Source: Rhizobium sp. BK418 (GTDB lineage: Bacteria; Pseudomonadota; Alphaproteobacteria; Rhizobiales; Rhizobiaceae). From it: 64,000 nt of DNA. Positions 25,611 to 34,598 of this stretch are shown piece after piece. The stretch is from assembly GCF_004341105.1 (NCBI RefSeq), contig NZ_SLZK01000004.1:558001-622000 (forward strand). The letters run 5' to 3'. Each line of letters begins with the position of its first letter. Position 1 is the first letter of the stretch. The position numbers were made by a program, and so were the translations under genes. The notes below the pieces were generated by a model. It was not told where the DNA came from, did no database searches, and saw only the letters and a list, made by a program, of their open reading frames with translations.

Positions 25611-25657
25611 GTATCCAAAATTGGCGCCAATTTAGGATACAAAAAATCTATGCGCAA
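25611..25657 (-). promoter_or_regulatory. Candidate promoter and GntR operator: 30-bp near-perfect palindrome
   Basis: Positions 25611-25640 form a palindrome with 14 of 15 base pairs matching: outer arms GTATCC/GGATAC and a perfect inner core AAATTGGCGCCAATTT, the mismatch being A/A. On the minus strand a possible -35 TTGCGC (25657-25652) and -10 TAAATT (25634-25629) are spaced 17 bp, which puts the -10 inside the palindrome. It lies between the M20 operon and the divergent GntR gene, so occupancy should block transcription of the M20 operon. Confidence 0.6.
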
Positions 25658-25759
25658 TCCATGTGCACGAATAAATTTTCATCACTGCAAATTATTCGGC
25701 CAGACTTACGGCAATGCCTCTGCCCGTGATATCGAGGAACAAGGAGAGGGGACGTTCGA

Positions 25760-26395
25760 ATGGCAGATATCATGATAGATTCGGAGCAGGGCACGTCCGA
25801 TGGGCGCGATGTAACGGATCTCGTGTTGCAGGACATTCTCGCTGGTGTCCTGCTGCCGGGAACGTGGCTGAAACAGATCGATCTCGAACGACGCTACAAA
25901 TGCACACGGCCGGAAGTGCGCCGGGCTCTCGATCGACTTGCGCAGAAGAGGCTCGTCGAACATGTGCCGAACCGCGGCTATCATGTCTACGAGCCGGATG
26001 GCAGGCGTGCGCGCGAGGTCAGCGAAATCCGCATCATCTTGGAAACGGCTATCGCGGGAACGATTGTCCAGAATGCGTCTCCGGAAGATATTGCCGCTCT
26101 GCGCGGGCTTGCCGAGCATTTCGACTTCATGGTGCTGAACGGCACCATGCTGGAGCTCTATGAGGCAAATCTTGCCTTCCATCGCCAATTGCTGGTCCTT
26201 GGAGGCAATCAGGAAATGGTCGATCTCATCACCGAAGTTCGCCAGCGAACCTCATCGGCGCCTGTGTCGCAATGGCGAACCCGCGCCCGCGTAGACCAAT
26301 CGAGCCGGGAGCATCACCAGATGATTGATGCCATCGAAGCCGGCGATACGGAGCGCCTGAAGGATCTGGTGAGGCAGCACATTCTGCAGGGTTAA
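25760..26395 (+). CDS. GntR-family (FadR/FCD type) transcriptional regulator
   Basis: A 211-residue regulator. The N-terminal winged helix reads VTDLVLQDILAGVLLPGTWLKQIDLERR then TRPEVRRALDRLAQKRLVEHVPNRGYHV, the GntR signature. The all-helical C-terminal FCD domain shows SEIRIILETAIAGTIV, an aspartate/histidine set for metal or ligand binding (FHRQLLVLGGNQEM) and REHHQMIDAIEAGD. AGGAGAGGGGA lies upstream of the ATG. Divergent from the M20/ABC operon and the likely ligand of the palindrome at 25611-25640. Confidence 0.92.
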   Translation: MADIMIDSEQGTSDGRDVTDLVLQDILAGVLLPGTWLKQIDLERRYKCTRPEVRRALDRLAQKRLVEHVPNRGYHVYEPDGRRAREVSEIRIILETAIAGTIVQNASPEDIAALRGLAEHFDFMVLNGTMLELYEANLAFHRQLLVLGGNQEMVDLITEVRQRTSSAPVSQWRTRARVDQSSREHHQMIDAIEAGDTERLKDLVRQHILQG

Positions 26396-26410
26396 AGGCG
26401 TCGCCTGCCG

Positions 26411-27382
26411 TTACTCTGCGGCGACGTTGCTGCGTTCAAGATAATGGCCATTCAAAAAAGAGCGGTAGGCGTCCGCGATACCCTCTTTCAGTCCTATCGC
26501 TGGTGCCCAGCCAAGATTGCGCAATCTGTCGGCGCTCATAAGCTTCCGTGGCGTGCCATCCGGTTTGCTGGGATCGCATATGATGTCGCCTTCGAAACCA
26601 ACGATCTCCGCAACAAGCCTAGCTAATTCGAGAATGGTAAGGTCTTCGCCGGAGCCGACATTCACGTGACTTTCGTCGGAATAGGTTTTCATGAGATAGA
26701 CGCAGGCGTCGGCGCAATCATCGACATGCAGGAACTCGCGCCGTGGCGTTCCTGTGCCCCAGATGCGTATTTCCTTTTGGTCGCTGATCTTGGCCTCGTG
26801 CGCCTTACGGATCAGCGCCGGCATGACATGACTTGACTCGAGGTCGAAATTATCGCCTGGTCCATAAAGATTGGTCGGCATGGCCGAGATGAAATTGTCG
26901 CCATGCTGTTTTCGATAGGCAGCGCAGAGCTTCAGTCCGGCAATTTTTGCGATCGCATACCATTCATTGGTGGGCTCGAGTGATCCGCTCAGAAGCGATT
27001 CCTCAACGATCGGCTGATCGGCGAATTTCGGATAGATACAGGACGACCCCAGGAACATCAGCTTTTCGACACGAACACTATGCGCCGCATGAATGACGTT
27101 AGCCTCAAGGATCAGGTTCTCGTAGAGAAAGTCGGCAGGATAAGTATCGTTGGCGAGAATGCCGCCAACTTTGGCCGCGGCGAGAAAGATGGCGTCGGGG
27201 CGGTTCTTGTCCATCCAGGCCTCCACCTGCTCTTGCCGTGTCAGGTCGACCTCAGCGCGCGTGGCCGTTAAGATCTTGCAGCCCTCGGAAGCGAGACGCC
27301 GTACGATCGCGGACCCCACCATGCCGCGGTGGCCCGCGACATAGACCTTTTTTCCGGCGAGGCTGTAGATCACCTCAGGCAT
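26411..27382 (-). CDS. fcl: GDP-L-fucose synthase
   Basis: A 323-residue extended SDR that converts GDP-4-keto-6-deoxy-D-mannose to GDP-L-fucose (epimerase/reductase, NADPH). Motifs are VYVAGHRGMVGSAIVRRL, FLGSSCIYPK, the Tyr/Lys pair in EWYAIAKIAGLKLC and GTGTPRREFLHVDDCADAC. The ATG at 27382 lies inside the end of gmd (ATGCCTGA, 8-bp overlap) with AAAGG upstream; a longer frame from 27418 would start deep within gmd. It acts directly after Gmd and supplies fucose for the surface polysaccharide built by this locus. Confidence 0.95.
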   Translation of the reverse strand: MPEVIYSLAGKKVYVAGHRGMVGSAIVRRLASEGCKILTATRAEVDLTRQEQVEAWMDKNRPDAIFLAAAKVGGILANDTYPADFLYENLILEANVIHAAHSVRVEKLMFLGSSCIYPKFADQPIVEESLLSGSLEPTNEWYAIAKIAGLKLCAAYRKQHGDNFISAMPTNLYGPGDNFDLESSHVMPALIRKAHEAKISDQKEIRIWGTGTPRREFLHVDDCADACVYLMKTYSDESHVNVGSGEDLTILELARLVAEIVGFEGDIICDPSKPDGTPRKLMSADRLRNLGWAPAIGLKEGIADAYRSFLNGHYLERSNVAAE

Positions 27383-28478
27383 GGACCAAACCTTTGTTCG
27401 CACCGACAGACGGAACATTCCGTGCCATGACTTTCAGGTCCTCGCGAACCATCTCCGAAACCAGTTGATCAAGAGTGGTCTCATGTTTCCAGCCGAGCTT
27501 CGTATGCGCCTTTGTCGGATCGCCAAGTAGAAGATCGACTTCTGTCGGGCGGAAGTAGGCCGGGTCGATCTCTACTACGCACCGGCCGGATATCTTGTCA
27601 TACCCTCTTTCCTCGACACCTTCGCCGCGCCACTCGATTGGCATGCCCACCCTTGTAAAGGCCTTCTCGACAAAGGAGCGAACCGAGTGGGTTTCTCCCG
27701 TCGCAAGAACGTAGTCTTCCGGTACGTCCTGCTGCAGCATCAGCCACATGCCGCGGACATATTCTCGTGCATGCCCCCAGTCGCGCTTGGCATCCAGATT
27801 TCCAAGATAGAGCCGGTCCTGCAGGCCAAGATGGATTGCGGCTGCCGCCCGGGTGATCTTACGCGTCACGAATGTTTCGCCGCGGATCGGGCTTTCATGG
27901 TTGAACAGGATACCGTTCGAGGCGTGCATACCATATGCCTCGCGATAATTGACCACGATCCAATAGGCGTAAAGCTTGGCGGCCGCATAAGGAGATCGCG
28001 GATAGAAGGGCGTCGTTTCGCTCTGGGGGACTTCCTGAACCTTGCCGTAGAGTTCGGACGTGGATGCCTGATAGAAGCGTGTCTTCTTGGTCAGGCCGAG
28101 AAGGCGAATTGCTTCGAGCAACCGGAGGGTGCCGGTTCCATCCGCGTTTGCAGTATATTCCGGCGTCTCGAATGAAACTTGGACATGGCTCTGGGCGGCG
28201 AGATTATAAATCTCGTCGGGCTGTGTTTCCTGGACGACCCGGATAAGATTCGTTGAATCGGTCATATCCCCGTAATGCAAAATGAAGCGAGGGTTCTCGA
28301 CATGAGGATCCTCGTAGAGGTGCTCGATGCGATTAGTATTGAAGGACGATGAGCGCCGCTTGATGCCGTGAACAGTATAACCCTTTTCCAGGAGCAGTTC
28401 AGCTAGGTATGCACCGTCCTGTCCGGTCACACCGGTAATCAGCGCAACTTTCCTGTTATTTCTCATTCCGGTATCCAT
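27375..28478 (-). CDS. gmd: GDP-mannose 4,6-dehydratase
   Basis: A 367-residue enzyme making GDP-4-keto-6-deoxy-D-mannose from GDP-mannose. Motifs are ALITGVTGQDGAYLAELLL, VHGIKRRSSSFNTNRIEHLY, QASTSELYGKVQE, the catalytic Tyr/Lys in SPYAAAKLYAYWI, FNHESPIRGETFVTRKI and DWGHAREYV, all characteristic of Gmd. GGAG precedes ATG 28478. It is coupled to fcl. The usual length and all catalytic residues are present. Confidence 0.97.
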   Translation of the reverse strand: MDTGMRNNRKVALITGVTGQDGAYLAELLLEKGYTVHGIKRRSSSFNTNRIEHLYEDPHVENPRFILHYGDMTDSTNLIRVVQETQPDEIYNLAAQSHVQVSFETPEYTANADGTGTLRLLEAIRLLGLTKKTRFYQASTSELYGKVQEVPQSETTPFYPRSPYAAAKLYAYWIVVNYREAYGMHASNGILFNHESPIRGETFVTRKITRAAAAIHLGLQDRLYLGNLDAKRDWGHAREYVRGMWLMLQQDVPEDYVLATGETHSVRSFVEKAFTRVGMPIEWRGEGVEERGYDKISGRCVVEIDPAYFRPTEVDLLLGDPTKAHTKLGWKHETTLDQLVSEMVREDLKVMARNVPSVGANKGLVHA

Positions 28479-28584
28479 GGTCGCTCTCCAACTCGAATAC
28501 TAACGCTATCTTTGGATGCTGGTGGTGTAGGAAAGGCGCGAACGCCGATGAATTTCCTTGGCCATCTGTCGTTTATTCCAGGGT

Positions 28585-30795
28585 TTAAACCGTCGTTTTG
28601 TAGTATTTCATCAACGATCTCGCGAACAACTCGGAATCACCGAACGTATAAAGGGCGTGCTTTCTCGGCTTCACCCCGTTTATCGCGACGGAAATGTCCG
28701 GGCTTCGTGAAGAAGCCCTCAGTTGTTGAAGGCAAAAATCGACGGCGCGGCGGCTGGTTTTTGCCCATCTGACAACCATGAGCGTCCTCTCTGCAATTGC
28801 GGTCAAATGCACCGTATCGGTGGAGGCAAGCACGGGCGCACTGTCGAAGATCACAACCTGGCCATTTGCCCGGGCCATTTCGATGAGCTCCGCTAGATCG
28901 GCCAGACGGGTGTGCCGAAGGTGGCTGGGGTTGCCGGCGGGGATGAAGTCGATACCACTTGGGTGATGATAGATGATGTCGTCGACTTCAGCATGTCCGC
29001 TCATGAAATCGTTCAGTCCGCGCTTGAGTCCCGACTTGAAAAGCGAGTCGAGTTTTCCGCGCCGAAGGTCGCAATCAATGAGCAGCACAGGGGTTCCGTT
29101 GGCTGCGAGTTCGATGGCCAGAGATCCGGCGACAAGCGATTTGCCCTCGCCGCTATGGGCGGACGTGACGACAATGCTGGCCGGGAGCTTCCCGCCATTG
29201 GTTTGTTTGAGTGAAATCATGACGGTACGAATTGCTTCGTCGAACATCCCGCCCTGAATGTGCCCAAAGAGGACCGAAGGATTTCGCCTGGTTGCCCGTT
29301 TCAGGCGCGGTATGAAACCGGCAGGTACGAAGCGTCCCATCCCGGCGAGCTGGTCGAAGCTGCGGACAGACTTGTCCATCATCTCGACTGCAAAAGCGAC
29401 CGTCACGGCGATCGAGGCCGAAGCCACGAGAGCGCCGATCAGATAGAAAAGCCGGCCCCGTCCTTGTGGCGCCAGTGGCACCGCAGCCGGCGACAGAACT
29501 TCAACTTCCGCGCCGGGCAGCATGGCTTGCGCCGCAAATACCCGGCGCTGTTCCTCCAGCTTGTCCAGGGCCGTCTGTTCCCTGTCGGCGACGCGCTCCA
29601 GCCGCGCCAGCTCGATTTTATCGAGAGTGGAACGAGACCGCAGATTGTAGGCGGTCGTCAGGGCGGAGCGGACTGTGCTGTCTTCACGATCAAGCGCAGC
29701 AAGCTTGGCGCGCAGCGATTGAACATAGCGATCGACGGCAGTGCCGAGATCGGCCCGCGATTTGTCAATCTTTGCACGCAGATCGACAACCGGCTGGGCG
29801 TCGCTGCCATATATGTCGAGAAGACGTTCGAGATCCTGCTGCTGTGCCCGAAGGTCGCGTTCCATTGCGCTGATACTGTCGGGAATGGAGTCATTCTGCG
29901 TGGCAAGCGAGGCGTCGTCGGCCGCCTCCAGGGTGGTGATGATTGCTTTTATATCGACGCGGTCCTGTTCGATTTTTGCCTGCCGGTCGCTCAGTTCCAT
30001 GATGGATTTGATCTGTTCGCTCTGAGCGTCGTCATTTGGAACGATACCCGTGGCCTTTTGATATTCGTCGGCGGCATTGCGCGCCGCATCGGTGCGAGCC
30101 TGCTGCTCCGCTATACGCTGTCGAAGCCACCCTCCTGCGGCGTCCAGACGATTACGAGCGCTCTCTTCGCGCTCTTCCAGGTAAATATCGATCAGACGAT
30201 TGGGCACTGCAGCCGCCAATTCGGGATCGTACGTATCGAATCCGATTCGGATAACACCACCGGGGCCGTCTCGGACCACCTGGAGCGCCTTGTAATATTC
30301 TTCGATAACCGGCTCGAGCTTGTCTTGCGGCGGCCCGGACGGTTTATCGCTGTCAATCAACTGCCGCAGACTTGCCTTGATCTCGGCGGTCAGAGACGGT
30401 TGACGCAGTTCCGGATTGAATTCCGGCCGCTCGTCGAGCCGCAGATCGCGAATGACGCGTTCGGCCACGCTCCTGGACCGCAGCCGCTCCGCTTCCGATG
30501 CCACGTTCAAGGGATCATTGCCGCTATCGTCGCTGCTCACCGACTTTGCCAGCGGCGCGTGAATCATAAGCCGGGACTCGGCATGATAGCTCGGCTGCAT
30601 CCCCAGGATCACAATGGTAGCAACGGCCATCATCAGCACCACCAGGCATGCAATCATCATCATCCGGCGGCGGAGCAGCCGCAAACCGGATGCCAAATCG
30701 AAATCATCCGATCTCGTCTCTGCCTGAAACTGGGGTTCGTAGTGCATCGTTCTGATGGGAACATTCCGATCTGGCGGGAAAGTTGAGATTGTCAT
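28585..30795 (-). CDS. Polysaccharide co-polymerase/BY-kinase (Wzz-Wzc/ExoP family)
   Basis: A 736-residue inner-membrane protein. An N-terminal Wzz domain begins after a basic segment (LLRRRMMMIACLVVLMMAVAT), a long periplasmic coiled-coil region follows (about residues 200-430), then a second membrane helix (LFYLIGALVASASIAVTVAFA). The C-terminal BY-kinase part carries Walker A SAHSGEGKSLVAG, Walker A' VLLIDCDLRRG and Walker B VVIFDSAPVL. The extreme C-terminus has Tyr residues (YTFGDSELFARSLMKYYK) that could be the autophosphorylation cluster. It controls chain length and export of the Wzy-made polymer. The start overlaps the upstream glycosyltransferase gene by 4 bp. Confidence 0.93.
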   Translation of the reverse strand: MTISTFPPDRNVPIRTMHYEPQFQAETRSDDFDLASGLRLLRRRMMMIACLVVLMMAVATIVILGMQPSYHAESRLMIHAPLAKSVSSDDSGNDPLNVASEAERLRSRSVAERVIRDLRLDERPEFNPELRQPSLTAEIKASLRQLIDSDKPSGPPQDKLEPVIEEYYKALQVVRDGPGGVIRIGFDTYDPELAAAVPNRLIDIYLEEREESARNRLDAAGGWLRQRIAEQQARTDAARNAADEYQKATGIVPNDDAQSEQIKSIMELSDRQAKIEQDRVDIKAIITTLEAADDASLATQNDSIPDSISAMERDLRAQQQDLERLLDIYGSDAQPVVDLRAKIDKSRADLGTAVDRYVQSLRAKLAALDREDSTVRSALTTAYNLRSRSTLDKIELARLERVADREQTALDKLEEQRRVFAAQAMLPGAEVEVLSPAAVPLAPQGRGRLFYLIGALVASASIAVTVAFAVEMMDKSVRSFDQLAGMGRFVPAGFIPRLKRATRRNPSVLFGHIQGGMFDEAIRTVMISLKQTNGGKLPASIVVTSAHSGEGKSLVAGSLAIELAANGTPVLLIDCDLRRGKLDSLFKSGLKRGLNDFMSGHAEVDDIIYHHPSGIDFIPAGNPSHLRHTRLADLAELIEMARANGQVVIFDSAPVLASTDTVHLTAIAERTLMVVRWAKTSRRAVDFCLQQLRASSRSPDISVAINGVKPRKHALYTFGDSELFARSLMKYYKTTV

Positions 30796-31922
30796 GATGC
30801 GCTAACCCTTGCCTGAGGTTGCGTGGAGATGGCCTCGTAAAGTTTTCCGATCGACCTCATGTACGCCATCATACTGAAGTGGTTGAGGTAGTGGGCGCGG
30901 CCCTTGATGGAGAGTTGGGCACGCATTTCAGGGTTCGTAACCAGTTCCGCCAGGGCCGCAGCCAGTGCATCCTGGTCCCCGACAGGGACGAAGACGCCGG
31001 TTTTGCCGTCGGAGATGACCTCTTCATGCGCTCCAACCCGCGTGGTGACGACGGCAAGACCATGGGCTAGTCCTTCAATGACGGCCATAGCCAGGCCTTC
31101 GGCATGTGAGGGCAGGACGAGAATGTCGGCGCGGGCGCACAAGTTCTTGATCTTGTCGGCCCCAAGCCAACCTGGCATCTCCACCAGATCGGACAGCCCC
31201 ATCGCGGCGGCTTGGCGGCGGTATTCTTCAACCGGTCCATCCCCTGCCAGCACGGCTCGCCATCGTAATTTCCTCATTGTCGGATGGTTGAGCGCCAGCA
31301 ACAGCTCCGGCACGCCCTTGCGTTCGCTCAAACGGCCGAGAAAGACGATGAGTGGCGTCTGATCAGCGGGAAGCTTGCGCCGTGCGCCGGGATCCGGGAC
31401 ACAATTGTGGACAACGATGACGCGGTGACCGTCTACGCCGAGGAGGGTCGTCAGCGTCACGCGATCGCGCTCGCCAAGCGCCACCACGCAGTCGGCATTT
31501 TGAAACATTCGACGGATGAGCGCTTGTTGGCGTGGAGAACGGGCAGCAAAATCGCTGGCGTAATCATAGTCATGCAAGTGCAATATGTGAGAGCAGCCCA
31601 GCATACGGGCGGCCTCCGTCAGGATCAGCTTTCGTGACGTGCTGCCTCGACCCGCGACATGGATATGGTGAATACGTGTAGGAGCAACGACCCGATCCCT
31701 AGCCATCGTCAGGATGGCGCCCAGCAGACGCAGGGTCGACGTTGCCGCGGACCACCGAGGCCCTCTGGTGTCGGTGACGAAGTGCGTTGCGCCGGCTTGC
31801 CTTGCACTGCTGGTTATATAGCCGACCAGCCTGCCGATTCCGCCGCCATTCTCGCAGCCGCCCGGGACATAGTGGCGTACACTTGCCATTTGAGCACTTT
31901 CCGCCGACGTCTTCATCAGCAT
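30792..31922 (-). CDS. Glycosyltransferase family 4
   Basis: A 376-residue GT-B retaining glycosyltransferase. The acceptor domain begins YVPGGCENGGGIGRLVGYI; the donor domain shows LIVFLGRLSERKGVPELL, AVLAGDGPVEEYRRQA and the E-x7-E motif in LPSHAEGLAMAVIEGLAHG. It probably acts at the cytoplasmic face on the lipid-linked repeat unit. Overlaps the gene on either side by 4-7 bp, within the minus-strand operon. Confidence 0.92.
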   Translation of the reverse strand: MLMKTSAESAQMASVRHYVPGGCENGGGIGRLVGYITSSARQAGATHFVTDTRGPRWSAATSTLRLLGAILTMARDRVVAPTRIHHIHVAGRGSTSRKLILTEAARMLGCSHILHLHDYDYASDFAARSPRQQALIRRMFQNADCVVALGERDRVTLTTLLGVDGHRVIVVHNCVPDPGARRKLPADQTPLIVFLGRLSERKGVPELLLALNHPTMRKLRWRAVLAGDGPVEEYRRQAAAMGLSDLVEMPGWLGADKIKNLCARADILVLPSHAEGLAMAVIEGLAHGLAVVTTRVGAHEEVISDGKTGVFVPVGDQDALAAALAELVTNPEMRAQLSIKGRAHYLNHFSMMAYMRSIGKLYEAISTQPQARVSAS

Positions 31923-33016
31923 GATCGAACGACCTCGCGATAGACGGCCGCTGCTTGGGCTCCAACCTGTTCGGGTGAGTTCGGTCCTGTGGCCCAGGCA
32001 AGCGCGTTTGCGCCGAGATTATTTCTGAGTTCACTGTTCTCGGCCAATGTGCGGATGGCTTTTGCAAGGTCTTCCGCATCTCCGGGCGAGACCACCATTC
32101 CGAGCCCATTCGGCTGAACTGTCGTGCGTAACTCACCGACGTCAGTCACGATGACTGGTTTGCCGAAGGCCGCGGCGAGATTGAGCACCCCGCTTTGAGA
32201 GGCTTCGGTATAGGGAAGCACAACGATATCCGCATCGAGGAAAAGCTGCGCAACTTCAGCATCTTCGATATAGCGGTTACGGATATCATAGCGATCCGCG
32301 TCCCCCATCAGTGGCTTGAACAGCCAGGGATTGTCGCCGCGCCCTGCGACCGTAATGCGCAGGTTCGGAAGCGCATCCTTGAGCATTGCTTCGGCGCGGA
32401 TCAGATGCTCCAGGCCCTTGTAAGCAAAGATCCGTCCGAAGAGTAGGACGCGCAGAGTGCCGTCGGCTTGGCGTCGCGCCAGATTCTGCTGCCGGGCGAG
32501 TTTTGCGTAACGCTGAATGGCGGGGTGCGACAGGACATGGACGCAGTCAGGAGATTTCGAATATCGATCGAGCGCCATCCGCTTCAGCGCTTCACCGTGG
32601 ACGACGAGGTGTCCGGACTGCCTTGCCATCAATTCCGGCGCCCAGCCGGGCAGGGTGCGGGTATCGGAATCTCCCGGATGTACATCGACATCATGGACCG
32701 TCGTTATGAGCGGGATCGGCCGCCAGAACGGAGCGGCAAAGTTCAGCCAGAGAGTGCTATTGCTGAGAAGATGAATAATACTCGGCTTTTCGTGCCGGAT
32801 GAGCCGGGTCAGCTGATGCAGGAACCAGGGATTGGCGAGCGAACGGTGCCGCGGCCAGTCCAGCAGGTGCAAATCGATTGCCGGATCGAACCAGCACGCC
32901 AGATGCGCGTAGCGTCGGCGCGGAACGCCGAGGACGACATCAAGGTGCCGTGCGACGCCGCTGGCGAAGGCGATCGTATAATCTTCCAGTTCGGAAACAA
33001 GCAGCAGCGCCTTCAT
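31916..33016 (-). CDS. Glycosyltransferase family 4
   Basis: A 366-residue GT-B glycosyltransferase. Acceptor-side segment IIHLLSNSTLWLNFAAPFW and VHDVDVHPGD; donor domain LRVLLFGRIFAYKGLEHLIRA, RITVAGRGDNPW and LPYTEASQSGVLNLAAAFG, where the usual first Glu of the E-x7-E pair is visible. It overlaps the following glycosyltransferase by 7 bp. Donor sugar unknown. Confidence 0.92.
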   Translation of the reverse strand: MKALLLVSELEDYTIAFASGVARHLDVVLGVPRRRYAHLACWFDPAIDLHLLDWPRHRSLANPWFLHQLTRLIRHEKPSIIHLLSNSTLWLNFAAPFWRPIPLITTVHDVDVHPGDSDTRTLPGWAPELMARQSGHLVVHGEALKRMALDRYSKSPDCVHVLSHPAIQRYAKLARQQNLARRQADGTLRVLLFGRIFAYKGLEHLIRAEAMLKDALPNLRITVAGRGDNPWLFKPLMGDADRYDIRNRYIEDAEVAQLFLDADIVVLPYTEASQSGVLNLAAAFGKPVIVTDVGELRTTVQPNGLGMVVSPGDAEDLAKAIRTLAENSELRNNLGANALAWATGPNSPEQVGAQAAAVYREVVRSC

Positions 33017-33963
33017 TTCGCTGCCTCCGATAAGCCGATGTCCCGGCCGAACCGAGGGAGATCACGGGCTGAACGGAATGCGTCGCGTGTGCGTCTGAGC
33101 AGGTTTGGCTCGCCGGCGAAAAACAGCCCTTCGAAGGCAAGCTTGACGCGAGTAGGCATATCAGCACCGACCAATCCCGTCGACGCCACCCAGTAGGGGT
33201 AATGATCCGTCAGGCTCAACCGTGCCGGTATCTCGTGAATTGCAAGAAACCTGTTCGTCGCTTCGACGGTGCGCTGCCAATGGGCCATTCGCCGTCGCAG
33301 CATCGCGGCATCGTCGACCGGCCGATACCAGTTGTTGTTGTGGATCCGGTAGAATCCGAGTGCATCCGGCAAGGAAGCAACATCTCCGAGAAACGGATAT
33401 ATCCCCGTGAGCCACGCATCGGCCGAAATGCGGAACTGGTCCGGGATAGGCCCTGCAGCATCCCACGCGCTGCGCCGAACGGAGATGGCTGACGTCAACG
33501 GGAAGGGCCACCAGCCGGCCGATCTGGTCAGTCGCGCCGAGAGGTCTCCAGAACAGAGCGTCCGGGGGATCGGCTTGAGAGTTGGCGAGCCATCGATCGC
33601 AACCGGCTGAAGTCGGTGATAGACAAGCGATACCGCAGAATCCGACTGGAAGGCAGCGCGGATCGCCGACAATTTGCCCGGAGCCCACCAATCGTCTGCG
33701 TCCAGAAAACACAGGATACCGCCGCTGCTGAGCTTTACCGCAGCATTGATCGCGGCTGCCTGTCCCGAATTTTCCTGGAAGAGTAGCTTCACCCTATCGT
33801 CATAGGCTTCCAGTACGGAACGCGATTCGTCGCTCGATCCGTCATCGACGATGATGATTTCGACGTTGGGCACATCCTGACTCAGGACACTGTCAATCGC
33901 CCGTCCGACGAAACGACCATAGTTGTAATTGTTGATGAGAACGCTGATGCCGGACTGCTCCAT
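33013..33963 (-). CDS. Glycosyltransferase family 2
   Basis: A 316-residue inverting GT-A glycosyltransferase. Motifs: SVLINNYNYGRFVGRAIDSVLSQ, VEIIIVDDGSSDESRSVL, and the metal-binding DxD region in GILCFLDADDWWAPGKLS. The ATG at 33963 follows GAGGG at five bases; a longer frame from 33993 lacks a site. It is the first well-supported gene of the minus-strand polysaccharide operon. No membrane anchor is evident. Confidence 0.92.
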   Translation of the reverse strand: MEQSGISVLINNYNYGRFVGRAIDSVLSQDVPNVEIIIVDDGSSDESRSVLEAYDDRVKLLFQENSGQAAAINAAVKLSSGGILCFLDADDWWAPGKLSAIRAAFQSDSAVSLVYHRLQPVAIDGSPTLKPIPRTLCSGDLSARLTRSAGWWPFPLTSAISVRRSAWDAAGPIPDQFRISADAWLTGIYPFLGDVASLPDALGFYRIHNNNWYRPVDDAAMLRRRMAHWQRTVEATNRFLAIHEIPARLSLTDHYPYWVASTGLVGADMPTRVKLAFEGLFFAGEPNLLRRTRDAFRSARDLPRFGRDIGLSEAAK

Positions 33964-33970
33964 GACGCCC

Positions 33971-34204
33971 TCAAGCGGCTTGCAGCACGGCAAGGCGGTG
34001 CAGCAGCATGGTCCTGATATTGTGTGGAAGGCCAGCCCCGCCGTTGCCTCCAGTACCTGAGGCCTCGCGGATGGCTATATCAGATGCGTCTAAGCCCCCG
34101 ATCTGCTTTCGGGGTAGGGACGGTGAGGCAGGCGTTGACGCCGCCGCGACCGGTGAAGCTCTCGTCGTGGAGCATGCCGAACCAGGATCATAACGCGAAA
34201 CCAT
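33971..34204 (-). CDS. Possible small protein of 77 residues ahead of the GT2 gene
   Basis: A 77-codon frame ends 7 bp before the GT2 start, and its ATG at 34204 has GGGA five bases upstream. The product (MVSRYDPGSACSTTRASPVA..., then PRKQIGGLDASDIAIREASG) is small, Gly/Ala/Ser-rich, without a recognisable domain. Tight spacing to the GT2 gene argues for a real leader gene, but the biased composition makes a chance frame possible. Confidence 0.35.
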   Translation of the reverse strand: MVSRYDPGSACSTTRASPVAAASTPASPSLPRKQIGGLDASDIAIREASGTGGNGGAGLPHNIRTMLLHRLAVLQAA

Positions 34205-34598
34205 AGCAATCCCAACCTTCTAAGCATCGCTTGCGGACTGCAGCCTGTCGTCGGAACCGCTCAATTCGTCAAAAGCTCGCGGCGCGCGACGTGGCGTGCT
34301 TTGCTGTCTGCACCTTTGCAAGCTACCGGCGAATGGACATGGGTAACATCTGCTCTTATGGGCAATCCCGTAGGCTTAGGGCTCATCTTTTGGGGTAGGT
34401 TCCAGTCGCCCGCTTAATCGCAAGCACGTCCTTTGGAGGTGGGTGCCGGCATTCGACGTAGCCGCGCCGTCATTTGCGTGCGTTGACTGCGCGGATATTT
34501 GGATGGTTGTTCTTGAGTGTAGCAGCGTAGCTGTGAAAGGAGATGCACGCCTTTCCAGACTGCAGCCGCTCCTTTGATCAGCTCGGCCAGGACCGACA
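34205..34598. promoter_or_regulatory. Divergent promoter region of the two polysaccharide operons
   Basis: About 390 bp without a convincing gene separates the minus-strand operon (to 28585 and beyond) from the plus-strand operon starting at 34599, so it should carry both promoters. It contains TTTTGGGGTA at 34388-34397, which recurs at 46086 upstream of the WbpD-like gene, and GACTGCAGCC twice (34236 and 34558). I could not place confident -35/-10 pairs. Confidence 0.5.

Noticed and set aside
28520..28545. GGCG-TTCG-CGCC hairpin between gmd and the Wzz/kinase gene as terminator
   Set aside because: The stem is only 4 bp and there is no T-run of useful length on the minus strand.
29260..30786. 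508-codon plus-strand frame opposite the Wzz/BY-kinase gene
   Set aside because: Full overlap with a gene having all expected motifs; the product has no recognisable domain.
34285..34310. Sigma-54-like TGGC...TTTGCT sequence upstream of the EPS operons
   Set aside because: The spacing between GG and GC is 8 nt, not the required 10.
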